A model generated the notes under the pieces. It was not told the origin of the DNA. It did no database searches and was given only the letters and a program-made list of their open reading frames with translations. From Salipaludibacillus sp. CUR1 (GTDB lineage: Bacteria > Bacillota > Bacilli > Bacillales > Salisediminibacteriaceae), in contig NZ_JAIWPE010000057.1 of NCBI RefSeq assembly GCF_021028955.1, positions 142,828-206,827 on the forward strand: a stretch of DNA of 64,000 nt, written 5' to 3'. Positions 33,226-42,743 of the stretch are shown here, piece by piece. How positions within the stretch are numbered: position 1 is the first letter of the stretch; every line of letters begins with the position of its first letter. Made by a program: the position numbers and the translations under genes.

Positions 33226-35715
33226 TCACGATCCCCGCTCATCTTTCTCAGCTGGTTCCGGAGTCCCCAATCCTTTTTCCTGTTCATTTCTCTCTTTGAC
33301 TCTTTCTGCTTTCGCCATTTCATACATTCTCGCAAACCGTTCGTCTGCGAGGGCGAAAATCGATTTGGCCGGAAATTTACCGTCTTCACCGCGTGTACTG
33401 CCAGCCCGGACGCCGGTTAAAATTTCGATCCCTTCCTCAATATGGCCGACGGCCCAGATGTGAAACCTGCCTTGTTTGACCGCTTCCACCACTTCATAGT
33501 CCAGCATTAGATTTCTCACATTCTGCTTTGGAATAATGACTCCCTGTTCGCCTGTCAGCCCCTTTTCGTTGCATATATGGTAAAATCCTTCAATTTTTTC
33601 ATTGACGCCCCCGATCGTCTGGACGTCTCCCCACTGGTTGACGGAGCCTGTTACCGCGATTCCCTGGTGAATCGGCACTTCCGCAAGCGAGGATAACAGC
33701 ACATATAACTCAGTGCTCGACGCGCTGTCCCCGTCAATAGGCGTATACGTCTGCTCGAAGGTAATGCTTGCTGATAAAGGAATCGGCCGGTTTTTTGCAA
33801 ACTGTCCTGAAAGAAATCCGGTGAGAATAAGGAGTCCTTTATGATGGATTTGTCCGCTCAGCGCCGCTTCACGTTCAATGTTTATGATCCCGCTCTTCCC
33901 GGCAAACGTCTGAGCCGTAATCTTTGTAGGGATTCCGAACACTGAATCCCTCGTCCCCATAACCGCCAGCCCATTAATCTGGCCGACTCTGGAGCCGTCC
34001 GTCTCAATCATAATCGTCTCATTATGAATCATTTCTCTGTATTTTTCCGGGACGTGGTTGGCGCGCTGTGCTTTTTCTTTCAACGCTTTAAAAATATGGT
34101 CTTCATCAACCGATTGGCAGCCTGCTTCTTTCGCATAAAAGTTCGCCTCGACAAGCAGTTTCAAAATATCCTGAAAACGCGTCGTCAGTTTTGACTGTTC
34201 ATCAACGAGCCGCGAACTGTAGTCGATGACTTTAGCCACTGCCCTTTTATGGAAAGGCATGAGCCCCTCTGTTCCAGCCGATGTCTTTATAAAGTCCGCC
34301 ATTTTCATAATGTTTTCATCTGCTTTCTCCATAACCGTATCAAATTCCACTTTTACTTTAAAAAGTTTATCGAAGTCTTCGTCAAGCCGTGAAAGCAGTT
34401 CGTAAATATAATAGGAGCCGATAATAATTACTTTCGTATTAAGGGGAATCGGTTCAGGCTTAATGGCACTTGCCGGAAAAATGCCAAGTTCCTCATTCGG
34501 GTTCTCCATATAAACTTTTCCTGTCTGCAGCGCCCTTTTCAGTCCCGTCCATGCATGGGGATGCTGAAGCAGTTCGGAAGCCTGCAGAATCAGGTAGCCG
34601 CCATTAGCCAAATGAAGGGCGCCCGGTTTAATGAACGAGAAATTAGTGACAAGGTTGCCGATCTGACCCTGGTATTCCACTTTTCCGAACAAATTATAGT
34701 AAGTCGGATTTGTCTCGTAGATGACCGGTGCCCCATCGAGCGTCCTGTTGTTCACAAACAGATTAACCGTATAGCGCTGATACTGCTTTTCCTTCGACCC
34801 GGCAAGGGCGCTCATAATATTTTCCTGTTCATCGTTATCTGACGCAAAAAAAGAAAAGTGTACAACAACATCTTGAAAATAAGCTTCCAGATAAGCAATC
34901 ACTTTTTTATTATCTTTATACGCTTCCTTTAACGGTTTAAAAAGCTTTTCAACCGCATTGGCGGCAGTCTCCTGCATAAATTTATGCATCGTTTGACGCA
35001 GCTCTTCTTCCAGCTTCTGTATTTGCCGCACGGTTTCCTGAAGATGTTCCTCAACCAGCTTCTCTTTTTCTTTCAATCTCTCTTTATCTTCATCTGACAG
35101 CCGGTTAAATTCTTTTACGCTCATTGGATTTCCAAAGCGCAGCTGAACCGTGTTAATGCCTGACTGAGTGCGTTCAAGCTTAATATTCTGCTCCATAGCA
35201 AATGCATCGGCCTTTTTCCACAAGGCGTCTATGTCCGACCGGAAATTATCCATAAAAGCGAGTTTCTTTTTTGAATAGCCGTCGCTCGAAAAAGCGGCCC
35301 GTATCTCCCTTTCTATATCTATTAATAATGTCTCCATCTCACGTCGGAACTTCTGCCCCTGGCCAGCCGTAAAAGAGATGACAAGAGGCCTGTCCGGATC
35401 TTCAAAGTTATGGACGTAACACCAGTCCGCAGGGATCGCCCGTTTCCCGGCGAGTTTCGCCACGCTGTTCTGTGTATACGTGATGCGCCCTGTGCCTGTC
35501 GGACCTACAACAAACAGGTTGTATCCACTCTGCTCCACAGACAAACCAAACGACATTGCTTTCTCGGCCCGCTCCTGGCCGATCATTTCATTGGAGAGTG
35601 TCTCCATATCAGCTGTGGTTTCAAAAGAAAATATTCCAGGATCAACCTCTGACCTTAACGCATCCACCGGCAAACGATGGTTTGCCAACACGTTTTTATA
35701 TTCTTCCCTGTTCAT
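33226..35715 (-). CDS. Lon-like ATP-dependent protease (LonB/COG1067, AAA_32 + Lon_C)
   Basis: 829 aa. The start is ATG 35715 behind AAAGGTGGGGATAGGG; a GTG at 35727 is a poorer choice. The N-terminal P-loop reads VVGPTGTGRITY (residues 70-80), with Arg in the place of the usual Lys. A long coiled coil (about 150-270) and the lid domain follow. The Lon protease domain has catalytic Ser (PIDGDSASSTELYVLLSSLA) and Lys (GGVNEKIEGFYHIC). The tail (~790-829) is charged. It probably degrades damaged proteins. It is distinct from the classical LonA. Confidence 0.9.
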   Translation of the reverse strand: MNREEYKNVLANHRLPVDALRSEVDPGIFSFETTADMETLSNEMIGQERAEKAMSFGLSVEQSGYNLFVVGPTGTGRITYTQNSVAKLAGKRAIPADWCYVHNFEDPDRPLVISFTAGQGQKFRREMETLLIDIEREIRAAFSSDGYSKKKLAFMDNFRSDIDALWKKADAFAMEQNIKLERTQSGINTVQLRFGNPMSVKEFNRLSDEDKERLKEKEKLVEEHLQETVRQIQKLEEELRQTMHKFMQETAANAVEKLFKPLKEAYKDNKKVIAYLEAYFQDVVVHFSFFASDNDEQENIMSALAGSKEKQYQRYTVNLFVNNRTLDGAPVIYETNPTYYNLFGKVEYQGQIGNLVTNFSFIKPGALHLANGGYLILQASELLQHPHAWTGLKRALQTGKVYMENPNEELGIFPASAIKPEPIPLNTKVIIIGSYYIYELLSRLDEDFDKLFKVKVEFDTVMEKADENIMKMADFIKTSAGTEGLMPFHKRAVAKVIDYSSRLVDEQSKLTTRFQDILKLLVEANFYAKEAGCQSVDEDHIFKALKEKAQRANHVPEKYREMIHNETIMIETDGSRVGQINGLAVMGTRDSVFGIPTKITAQTFAGKSGIINIEREAALSGQIHHKGLLILTGFLSGQFAKNRPIPLSASITFEQTYTPIDGDSASSTELYVLLSSLAEVPIHQGIAVTGSVNQWGDVQTIGGVNEKIEGFYHICNEKGLTGEQGVIIPKQNVRNLMLDYEVVEAVKQGRFHIWAVGHIEEGIEILTGVRAGSTRGEDGKFPAKSIFALADERFARMYEMAKAERVKERNEQEKGLGTPEPAEKDERGS

Positions 35716-36197
35716 CCCTATCCCCACCTTTGAATTAATAGATTCCTAAGGCAAAAAAACACGCGGCATCTTACTCATATAAGGGACAGGCGGTAAAAGA
35801 CCGTCATAAAAAACAAGCTGACGTCCCGCCTTTTCCTGCTGCTCTTTTTGAAAGCTCCTATGTCCCAAACTGGTGATCATCGGGGAGATATGAGAGCCTT
35901 TCTGAAAAAAGACAGACTGAGGGTATTTCAATTTAATCTATCAGGATTATATTCGACAAACTCCGGCTATTATCCTGTTTTTGTGAAGCTATTCACGTAA
36001 AATTCTCATATTATGACGGATTTGCCTGCCTCGAGGAGTCGGGAGGATACTGTTAAAAAAGTAGAAAGGGGGCAAATGAGGTACAGTAAAATACATAGGC
36101 TTAACTATGCAAGGGTGTAAGGAAGTTAACGTAAGTATTTACAGATGAAATTATCAGGATTAAGAGGTACGCCTGATTAATTTTTTTATAGTGCAGA
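35716..36197. other. Intergenic region with no clear gene
   Basis: About 480 bp. A TATAAT (minus strand, ~35945-35950) and a Spo0A-box-like TTCGACAAA (35952-35960) are present. A 61-codon minus-strand frame (35746-35931) has no ribosome-binding site. 35960-36197 shows nothing recognisable. Confidence 0.4.
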
Positions 36198-36235
36198 CAA
36201 AAGGAGCCGGAGAATTATTCTGCCGGCTCCTTTTG
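36198..36235. terminator. Terminator downstream of the GDPD gene
   Basis: CAAAAGGAGCCGG / CCGGCTCCTTTTG around a 12-nt loop; T-rich on both sides. It is 90 bp after the gene. Confidence 0.7.
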
Positions 36236-36324
36236 TTTTAGAAAACTAATTTAAAAGTCTGTCTTTAAGTCAGTTTGAGAGCTTTACACGTCCAGGCTGC
36301 TTTCTTCTTCAGGTTCATGCCCGC

Positions 36325-37353
36325 TTATTCGCCTCGTTCATCAAGTACGTTTTGCATACGATCCGGAAAATCGGTGAAAATACCCGTTACTCCCCAGTCC
36401 AGCAGGCGATGCATCTCTTCTTCTTCGTTGATTGTATAGACGTGGACGTCAAAACCTTCCTCCCGGGCTCTCTGCACAAAAACCTCGTCAATAACTTCCG
36501 TTCCATCGTAATACTCAAGGTGAGGCCCAATACCGGCAGCGTATTCACCGATCTCAGCGAAATCTTCCTCTGTCATGTCTTCCGGTGCAGGTGTGATTCC
36601 GAGCCACTCTTCCAGGTCTCCCGTTTCTTCATCAACTTCCCACCAGAGAAGCTGTACGAGCGGAATGGAATCATTGAGCTCGTGTACTTTTTCGAGACTG
36701 TCCTGGTGGAAAGACTGGATGATAACATTCCCTGCTTCATCGAACCCGTATTCCTCAATGAGCTCCACCATAGGTTCTTCCATGTCCTCGTTTATGTAGG
36801 TGGACTTTGTTTCAAGATAGTAATTTTCTGACTCCCCGAACGTTTCAAATATTTCTTCGAGCGTCAGGATCTCAGCACCTTCAAAGCTTTCATCTGCGTA
36901 TTCCGGATACTCTTCGTTAAACCAGGAACCTGCGTCAAGCTCTTTCAGCTCATCCAGAGTATGAGCGCCGATCTCACCTTCTCCGTCGGTTGTACGGTCA
37001 ATGTCATCGTCGTGGAATGCGACAAGTACTCCGTCGGCAGTCATCTGGATATCAAGTTCAATCCAGTCAGCATCCATGTCGATCGCCTTTTCGATTGCCG
37101 GCATCGTCTGTTCCGGAGCATGGCCGCTTGCACCGCGGTGTGCGATGACGGCCGGGCCGCTGTCTTCATCACCGGATGTTTCCTCGTTCAGGTCTTCTTC
37201 CGGCTCATTAACTTCGTTTTCATTGTCTGCCTCTGTGTTCTCTTCGACTGTGTTGTTGGTTTCAGCGTCGTTGCCGTTCGCGGCATCTTCAGACTCCGCT
37301 CCGCATCCCGCGAGAAAAATCGCTGCTGCTGCGGTAAGGTAGTATTTTTTCAT
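36325..37353 (-). CDS. Glycerophosphodiester phosphodiesterase lipoprotein (GlpQ-like)
   Basis: 342 aa. The start is ATG 37353 (MKKYYLTAAAAIFLAGC) behind AGAGAGGAGAATC; the lipobox Cys is residue 17. A ~48-residue Asn/Glu spacer precedes the GDPD barrel. The active-site signature is IAHRGASGHAPEQT (His72, Arg73), with the metal-binding WIELDIQMTADG and catalytic His in LVAFHDDDIDRTT. It hydrolyses glycerophosphodiesters outside the membrane to glycerol-3-P and an alcohol. Very acidic, like the YusW-like lipoprotein. Confidence 0.92.
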   Translation of the reverse strand: MKKYYLTAAAAIFLAGCGAESEDAANGNDAETNNTVEENTEADNENEVNEPEEDLNEETSGDEDSGPAVIAHRGASGHAPEQTMPAIEKAIDMDADWIELDIQMTADGVLVAFHDDDIDRTTDGEGEIGAHTLDELKELDAGSWFNEEYPEYADESFEGAEILTLEEIFETFGESENYYLETKSTYINEDMEEPMVELIEEYGFDEAGNVIIQSFHQDSLEKVHELNDSIPLVQLLWWEVDEETGDLEEWLGITPAPEDMTEEDFAEIGEYAAGIGPHLEYYDGTEVIDEVFVQRAREEGFDVHVYTINEEEEMHRLLDWGVTGIFTDFPDRMQNVLDERGE

Positions 37354-37622
37354 TAGTGATTCTCCTCTCTTAAATGTTATACAGTCTGTGGCAGGGAAGT
37401 CCCGCACAGTAGTATAGCAGACTCAGGAGATCGTGCAACCGTAACAGGATACCAGTGGACGGCTGTCAGAGATTACAGAAGCAACGGGAGATGGCCGCCT
37501 TACGGCCATTAAAAATATACTCCCTTGTCATAACCCTTTCTGAGCCGACCTTATTTCAGGTTTATCATCCACTCGACTGCTTCATCACTGACCGCTCGGC
37601 CTTATCCGCCGATCCGCACAAA

Positions 37623-37664
37623 AAAGAGGTGTTCTCAAAAGTTAGACTTTTGGGGCAACCTCTT
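37623..37664 (-). terminator. Terminator of ubiB
   Basis: AAGAGGT..CAAAAGT / ACTTTTG..ACCTCTT imperfect stem with an A-run on the left, 9 bp after the stop on the minus strand. Confidence 0.7.
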
Positions 37665-37672
37665 AGTAAACT

Positions 37673-39352
37673 TTATCTCTTCCTCGTCCGTAAAATTGAC
37701 AGCATCAGCCACATAAACAGGACGATGAAAACAATAAATCCGAGTTCGAGGATCGGCAGCGCCATCCAGCCTGTCGTTTCTGTACCGCCGATCGTAATCC
37801 CAAGTATAAGCGCGCCAAGGACAAGAGCTACGGCGAGAAGGAGGATGCTGAGTGTGAGCTGGTTTCCGATCCGGGCAATTCGCAAACTAAGCCGTTCGGC
37901 GTCAGGAATGTTAATATCGTGGCGAAGACGCCCCCGTTCAATTAACGTCATCGATTTTTTCAGAGTATCCGGCAGTTCCCTCAGAATATCCACATACTCC
38001 ATCGCATACGTTCGCATGCGCCGAAAAATATAATCGGGATTCATAAATTCCCGTATAAGCTCATCACCGAGAGGCTCCACCACTTCAATAATGCTCAAAT
38101 CCTGATCGAGTTCGCTCACTACTGCTTCTACCGTGACGAGCGATTTTGCAACCAACGTGACGTCATGCGGCACATCGATATCATACGTGCCGATGAGTGC
38201 CAGCAGATCATTAATTACTTCCCCGAATTGGATCTCATGAAGCGGCACGTTTAAATACAGATGGAGAAATTCATCCACATCTTTTTTCAGCCCCTGCACA
38301 TCCAGATCGATCGGCCCGTCACCGAGTTTGCTGAGCGATTTGACGATATCATCTGTGTTCTGACGGAGAATGCCAATAACAAGAGAGGCCAGAGATCCCC
38401 GCAGCTCAGGAGTGAGGCGCCCGACCATCCCGAAGTCGAGTAACGCCACCACGTCCTCTTTCATGACGTACACATTTCCCGGATGAGGGTCCGCGTGGTA
38501 AAACCCGTCAATGAAAATTTGCCGGCAAATAGAATGGGCAATCGTCTCGGCGATCAGCTTTCTGCGTTTTTTACTTAACTCGGCCGTATCCATCTGGCTG
38601 ACGTTTTTCCCCTCAATCAGTTCCATCGTCATAATTTTCCGTGTCGTGCACGTCCAGTCCACCTCAGGAATATAGAGGTTCCTGGAGCTCTCTGTCTGTT
38701 TGCGGATTCGGTCCGCGTTACGTCCTTCAATTGTATAATCGAGCTCGCGGCGAATCATCTTCGTAAACTCTTTTACAAGCGTTGGCAAGCGGTAATGTTC
38801 CGCTCCATCAATATGGCGGTCAGCCAGAGCCGCAAGTTCATGGAGAATATCGAGGTCAGCTTCAATCACCCGCTGAATGCCCGGACGCTGGACTTTTACC
38901 GCCACATCACTTCCGTCTTTCATTTTTGCTTTATGTACCTGGCCGATGGAAGCTGACGCGAGCGGCTCTTTATCAAATTCGGCGAAAAAATCGGTCACCG
39001 TCTCTCCCATCTCGGCCTCAAAGACCACTTCCACTTCTTCATAGGAAAAAGGAGTTACATGGTCCTGCAGCTTCTCCAGTTCTTTGATGAGCGGCTGGGG
39101 AAAAATATCATTCCGCGTGCTCGCAATCTGTCCAAGCTTCACAAACGTGGGACCGAGTTCTTCAAGCAGAATTCGTATCCGTTCTTCCCTTGACTTCACC
39201 CGCTGGTCCTGTATCGTCCACCATTTTCGCGGTCCAGGCACCTCATCCATCAGACCGATTTTCTGCACAAATAAACCGAAACCGTTTCGGATCAGTGCGT
39301 TAATAATTTGCCGAAACCGGTTGGCATGCCTCAGTCTCGTACTCTTTAACAT
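37673..39352 (-). CDS. ubiB: UbiB/AarF/ABC1 family atypical kinase
   Basis: 559 aa. The start is ATG 39352 ([20 protein letters not shown]) with GGGGTG upstream. The KxGQ motif ([14 protein letters not shown]), the Ala-rich [19 protein letters not shown], the catalytic [12 protein letters not shown] and the DFG (LLDFGMVG) mark the UbiB atypical kinase/ATPase. Two TM segments close the protein (about 500-522 and 533-553). The family supports isoprenoid quinone metabolism; in Bacilli, which make menaquinone, its exact role is unclear. Confidence 0.93.
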   Translation of the reverse strand: MLKSTRLRHANRFRQIINALIRNGFGLFVQKIGLMDEVPGPRKWWTIQDQRVKSREERIRILLEELGPTFVKLGQIASTRNDIFPQPLIKELEKLQDHVTPFSYEEVEVVFEAEMGETVTDFFAEFDKEPLASASIGQVHKAKMKDGSDVAVKVQRPGIQRVIEADLDILHELAALADRHIDGAEHYRLPTLVKEFTKMIRRELDYTIEGRNADRIRKQTESSRNLYIPEVDWTCTTRKIMTMELIEGKNVSQMDTAELSKKRRKLIAETIAHSICRQIFIDGFYHADPHPGNVYVMKEDVVALLDFGMVGRLTPELRGSLASLVIGILRQNTDDIVKSLSKLGDGPIDLDVQGLKKDVDEFLHLYLNVPLHEIQFGEVINDLLALIGTYDIDVPHDVTLVAKSLVTVEAVVSELDQDLSIIEVVEPLGDELIREFMNPDYIFRRMRTYAMEYVDILRELPDTLKKSMTLIERGRLRHDINIPDAERLSLRIARIGNQLTLSILLLAVALVLGALILGITIGGTETTGWMALPILELGFIVFIVLFMWLMLSILRTRKR

Positions 39353-39490
39353 CGGGAACACCCCATTTACATTTCTACCTGTATTATACCATTCCAACTG
39401 GAGGATTATTGCTCTTCTGCCAATTCGTTATGTTAAAAAGTGTCCACTCTGACTTCAAGTGATACGGATGTCGCCGCCGGGGTAGCTCTA

Positions 39491-39857
39491 TTTGGGCATG
39501 TGAGGGACTCGGCTATTTATTTTGGGCACTTGCGCGGATATTTGAGGCACTTCGGCCGGTATTTGAGGCGCTTCCGACATTATTTGATGCACTCCACTAC
39601 TTATTGGGGCGCTCCCGACATTATTTGATGCACTCCACCACTTTTTTGGGCGCTCCCCGCATTATTTGATGCACTCCACCGCTTATTTGGGCGCTCCCGA
39701 CATTATTTGATGCACTTCACCACTTTTTTGGGCGCTCCCGACATTATTTGATGCACTCCACCACTTATTTGGGCGCTCCCGACATTATTTGATGCTTCCC
39801 AAACTCTTTGGGCACTCCACCACTTATTTGGGCACTCCCCAAAATATTTATTGCACT
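39491..39857. repeat. Intergenic 20-21-bp tandem repeat array 3
   Basis: About 18 adjacent units alternating TTGGGCGCTCCCGACATTAT and TTGATGCACTCCACCACTTA(T), so the higher-order period is 41 bp. End units are more diverged (for example TTGAGGCACTTCGGCCGGTA). It lies between ubiB (divergent start side) and a yjfB fragment. Sequence differs from arrays 1-2 although the unit length is the same. Confidence 0.92.
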
Positions 39858-39885
39858 CGCGCAAGGCCGGTGATCCGCACGACAC

Positions 39886-39912
39886 AAAAAAGCAGCCCCG
39901 AAAGGCCGCTTT
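39886..39912 (-). terminator. Terminator carried with the yjfB fragment
   Basis: Minus strand GCGGCC-TTTCG-GGGCTGC then TTTTTT. This 27-bp stretch is identical to the one after the intact yjfB (52691-52717). It is the first terminator downstream of glcF and may end the long catabolic operon. Confidence 0.75.
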
Positions 39913-39918
39913 CCCTTG

Positions 39919-39987
39919 TTACACTTTGTTGTCGATGCTGCCGCCGAGATGGGGCTGCATCGCATGTTCCCTTCGCAACAGGTCCGC
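39919..39987 (-). pseudogene. Remnant of the 3' end of yjfB
   Basis: Reads ADLLRREHAMQPHLGGSIDN then KV-stop, against SAELQRMEHAMQPHLGGSID then TKV-stop in the intact gene at 52724. Two TGA stops lie just upstream, so only 22 codons remain. A 37-bp run (39930-39966) is identical to 52735-52771. Confidence 0.85.
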
Positions 39988-40012
39988 TCATCATATTAAA
40001 CGATAAATCCCA

Positions 40013-41314
40013 TCATGTTAAAGGCAGCCTTTCAGATAAGAAGTCAACTAAATGGACCGCTCTCACACTGTCTTCCAGTCCTTCACGTTTAATTCCCATT
40101 TTCATTTGCAATAAACAGCCTGGATTAGTAGTAATGATGGTGTGTGCTTTAGTTGGTTTCATATGGCTCATTTTAACGTCCAATATTTCCATTGCGTCAT
40201 CGTAGTGAACAATATTATAAATTCCTGCAGATCCGCAGCATTTTTGTTCATCTTTCATTTCATTAAAGACCACACCGGACAGTGCTTGAATCAATGCTTT
40301 TGGCTCCTTTGTAACTTTTTGCACGTGAGTAAGATGACAAGAAGGCTGGTAAGTCACTACTTCTTCTTTTTCTTCTAAAAAAGATACGCCGCCCAATTCC
40401 CATAACACTGTGCTTATATCCTTGGATTTCTCTACAAAGGAACGTGCCCTGTCTCTCCATTCAGCCTCATTTGATAAAAGGTGATCATATTCTGTTAACT
40501 GGGCGCCGCACCCTCCGGCATTATTCACTACAAAATCGACGTTAATTTCTTCAAAAGCTTTAATATTGCTTTTAGCTAATTCTCTCGCCTGCTTGACGTC
40601 TCCGGAATGAGAATGTAAAGCCCCGCAGCAAGTCTGTGCTTCAGGAATATAAACATTTGCCCCGGCATGGTTTAATAAAGTAATCGTATTTTGGTTAGTG
40701 GAAAAAAACGTACTATCCATAATACAACCTGTAAATAAGGCTACCGTTGCTTTGGCTTTTCCTTTAGCCGGATAATAAGTCTTTCTGGCTTTTCTTTCTT
40801 TAGGTGCCGCCGGTGAAGGAATGATTTCCTCAAACTTCCCTAAATTCAAAGGGGCCAATTTGGTAAGCCCGCTTTTCCGCACCGCTTTCTGCAAGCCTGT
40901 TTTTTCATATCCCCACATGACATGCCCGAATCCTGCCATCCACTTTGAAGATGGAAAAAAGGTGTCAAAAACAATCTTCTCTGTCAGCTTTTTACTGACC
41001 GATTTTTTTTCTGAATCATTTAATACTTCCTGGGCCCCTTCTAAGATCCTTCCGTATTGAGTATTTGTCGGGCAGGCTGTCACGCAGGCCTGGCAGCCAA
41101 GACATTTCTCTATCGGCTCACGCAAATCTTCAAGGGCCATTTTTTCTTCAGCAACCATTTTGACAAGGTTAATTCGTCCTCTTGGGCTGTGTGTTTCTTT
41201 TCCCATAGTTTCATATGTCGGGCAAGCAGGGAGACAATAACCGCATTGAACACAATCAAACGTATAGTCATAACCAATTTTTTCTCGGAGGTCTTTTAAA
41301 GCCTGTTCTTTCAT
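40013..41314 (-). CDS. glcF: Glycolate/2-hydroxyacid oxidase iron-sulfur subunit GlcF
   Basis: 433 aa. Two 4Fe-4S motifs: CVQCGYCLPACP (Cys21, 24, 27, 31) and CLGCQACVTACP. Two CCG domains follow (TCCGALHSHSGD; KCCGSAGIYN). It transfers electrons from the FAD subunit GlcD to the membrane quinone pool. It overlaps the glcD stop by 4 bp (ATGA). Last gene of the catabolic operon; no GlcE homologue is present, as in other Bacillales. The true substrate may be glycolate, D-lactate or another 2-hydroxyacid. Confidence 0.93.
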   Translation of the reverse strand: MKEQALKDLREKIGYDYTFDCVQCGYCLPACPTYETMGKETHSPRGRINLVKMVAEEKMALEDLREPIEKCLGCQACVTACPTNTQYGRILEGAQEVLNDSEKKSVSKKLTEKIVFDTFFPSSKWMAGFGHVMWGYEKTGLQKAVRKSGLTKLAPLNLGKFEEIIPSPAAPKERKARKTYYPAKGKAKATVALFTGCIMDSTFFSTNQNTITLLNHAGANVYIPEAQTCCGALHSHSGDVKQARELAKSNIKAFEEINVDFVVNNAGGCGAQLTEYDHLLSNEAEWRDRARSFVEKSKDISTVLWELGGVSFLEEKEEVVTYQPSCHLTHVQKVTKEPKALIQALSGVVFNEMKDEQKCCGSAGIYNIVHYDDAMEILDVKMSHMKPTKAHTIITTNPGCLLQMKMGIKREGLEDSVRAVHLVDFLSERLPLT

Positions 41315-42729
41315 TCTGTTAACACCAACTTTGTCTGTCCCTTTTCAGGAAAGATCTTTCCCGGATTCATAATATTATTGGGATCCCAAGACTCTTTTAC
41401 ACGCTTCATCATCTCAAGGCCAGCAGAGCCAAGCTCTTTTTCCATAAATGGAGTTTTCATTGTGCCGATCCCATGCTCTCCTGAAAGAGTGCCTCCAAGA
41501 TCAATAGCAGCTTCAAAAATTTCTGAAACAGCAAGTTCGACACATTTCATTTCCTCTGTATCCCGTTTATCCGTCAGGATGTTCGGGTGTAAATTCCCAT
41601 CTCCAGCATGGCCGAAAACGACAAGTTCAATATTATATTTTTCTCTTATTTTATTGAGTCGTTCAAACATTTCAGGAATTTTGCTTCGTGGGACTGTAGC
41701 GTCTTCTGAAATTTTGGTCGGCTTAATTTTTGCAATGGCTGGTGATACTAGTTTTCTTGCTTCCCACAGGCTTTTTTGGTCTTCCTCATCGACAGCTGAT
41801 TGCACAGTCCGTGCTCCAAGTTCTTTGCAAATGTCTGTCACCTGTACACTTTCTTCTTCAATGGCTTTTGGGTGGCCATCTAATTCGATTAAAATAATGG
41901 CTGCCGCATCGGTTGGATACCCGGCCGGCTTATAATTTTCTACTGCGTTAATACAATGTTTATCAATGATTTCCATCGCTGAAGGCATGATCCCTGCTGA
42001 AAGGACACCCGATATCGCTCTGCCTGAATCGACCAGGTCATCAAAGACGCTTAAAATAGATACCCGTTTTTTAGGTTTAGGAACTAGCCGCAGTGTAATT
42101 TCAGTAATTACCCCGAGTGTGCCTTCTGATCCGACCAATAGTTGCGTCAGGTTATAGCCGGTCACATTTTTGATCGTCTGTCCTCCTGTGTAAATAATTT
42201 CTCCTTCAGGAGTGACAACTTCGAGACCGAGAACATAGTTGCCTGTCACTCCGTATTTTAAGCCTCTTGGTCCGCCGGAATTTTCAGCTACGTTCCCACC
42301 TATCGTTGAGACATGGGCGCTGCTCGGATCTGGCGGATAAAAGAAACCTTTTTCTTCTGCTGCTTCTTTTATTTTAGAAGTAAGAATACCGGGCGAAACT
42401 ACTGCTGTTAAATTCTCTGAATCTATCGACAGTTGGCCTGTCATATGGCAGGTATCCAGGACAATCCCGCCTTTCACCGGGAGCGGGCCGCCGCTTAAAC
42501 AAGTGGCCTGGCCTCTCGGATAGACAGGAATACTGTATTTATTGGCAAGTTTCATGACGGCCGCTACTTCTTCCCGGTTGACCGGCTGGACGACCCTTTC
42601 CGGTTTGTACTGGCCAAAAGAACCATCAAACCCGTAACTCAGGAGGTCGGCTGAATCTGTTAATATACGCTTGTCATCTTTAATAATCTTTTCCAGTTTT
42701 TTTTGCCACTTTTTCTTCAACCTGTTCAC
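41311..42729 (-). CDS. glcD: Glycolate/D-2-hydroxyacid oxidase FAD subunit GlcD
   Basis: 472 aa, FAD-linked oxidase of the VAO type. The N-terminal FAD domain has YPRGQATCLSGGPLPVKGGI and PDPSSAHVSTIGGNVAENSG; the C-terminal part has VVFGHAGDGNLHPNIL and GGTLSGEHGIG. It oxidises a 2-hydroxyacid to a 2-oxoacid. The start is a GTG at 42729 with GGAAGG only 3 nt before; a TTG three codons later is a possible alternative. It is 14 bp after the aldehyde dehydrogenase gene and overlaps glcF. Confidence 0.93.
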   Translation of the reverse strand: MNRLKKKWQKKLEKIIKDDKRILTDSADLLSYGFDGSFGQYKPERVVQPVNREEVAAVMKLANKYSIPVYPRGQATCLSGGPLPVKGGIVLDTCHMTGQLSIDSENLTAVVSPGILTSKIKEAAEEKGFFYPPDPSSAHVSTIGGNVAENSGGPRGLKYGVTGNYVLGLEVVTPEGEIIYTGGQTIKNVTGYNLTQLLVGSEGTLGVITEITLRLVPKPKKRVSILSVFDDLVDSGRAISGVLSAGIMPSAMEIIDKHCINAVENYKPAGYPTDAAAIILIELDGHPKAIEEESVQVTDICKELGARTVQSAVDEEDQKSLWEARKLVSPAIAKIKPTKISEDATVPRSKIPEMFERLNKIREKYNIELVVFGHAGDGNLHPNILTDKRDTEEMKCVELAVSEIFEAAIDLGGTLSGEHGIGTMKTPFMEKELGSAGLEMMKRVKESWDPNNIMNPGKIFPEKGQTKLVLTE

Positions 42730-42743
42730 CAGCCTTCCGGCGA

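Noticed and set aside
35746..35931. 61-codon minus-strand frame with TTG start
   Set aside because: No ribosome-binding site; the possible promoter is too close to leave a leader. Codon pattern is not unreasonable, so a leaderless small gene is not fully excluded.
39491..39857. Array 3 as a CRISPR locus
   Set aside because: Units are directly adjacent with no unique spacers, and no cas genes are present. The same holds for arrays 1 and 2.
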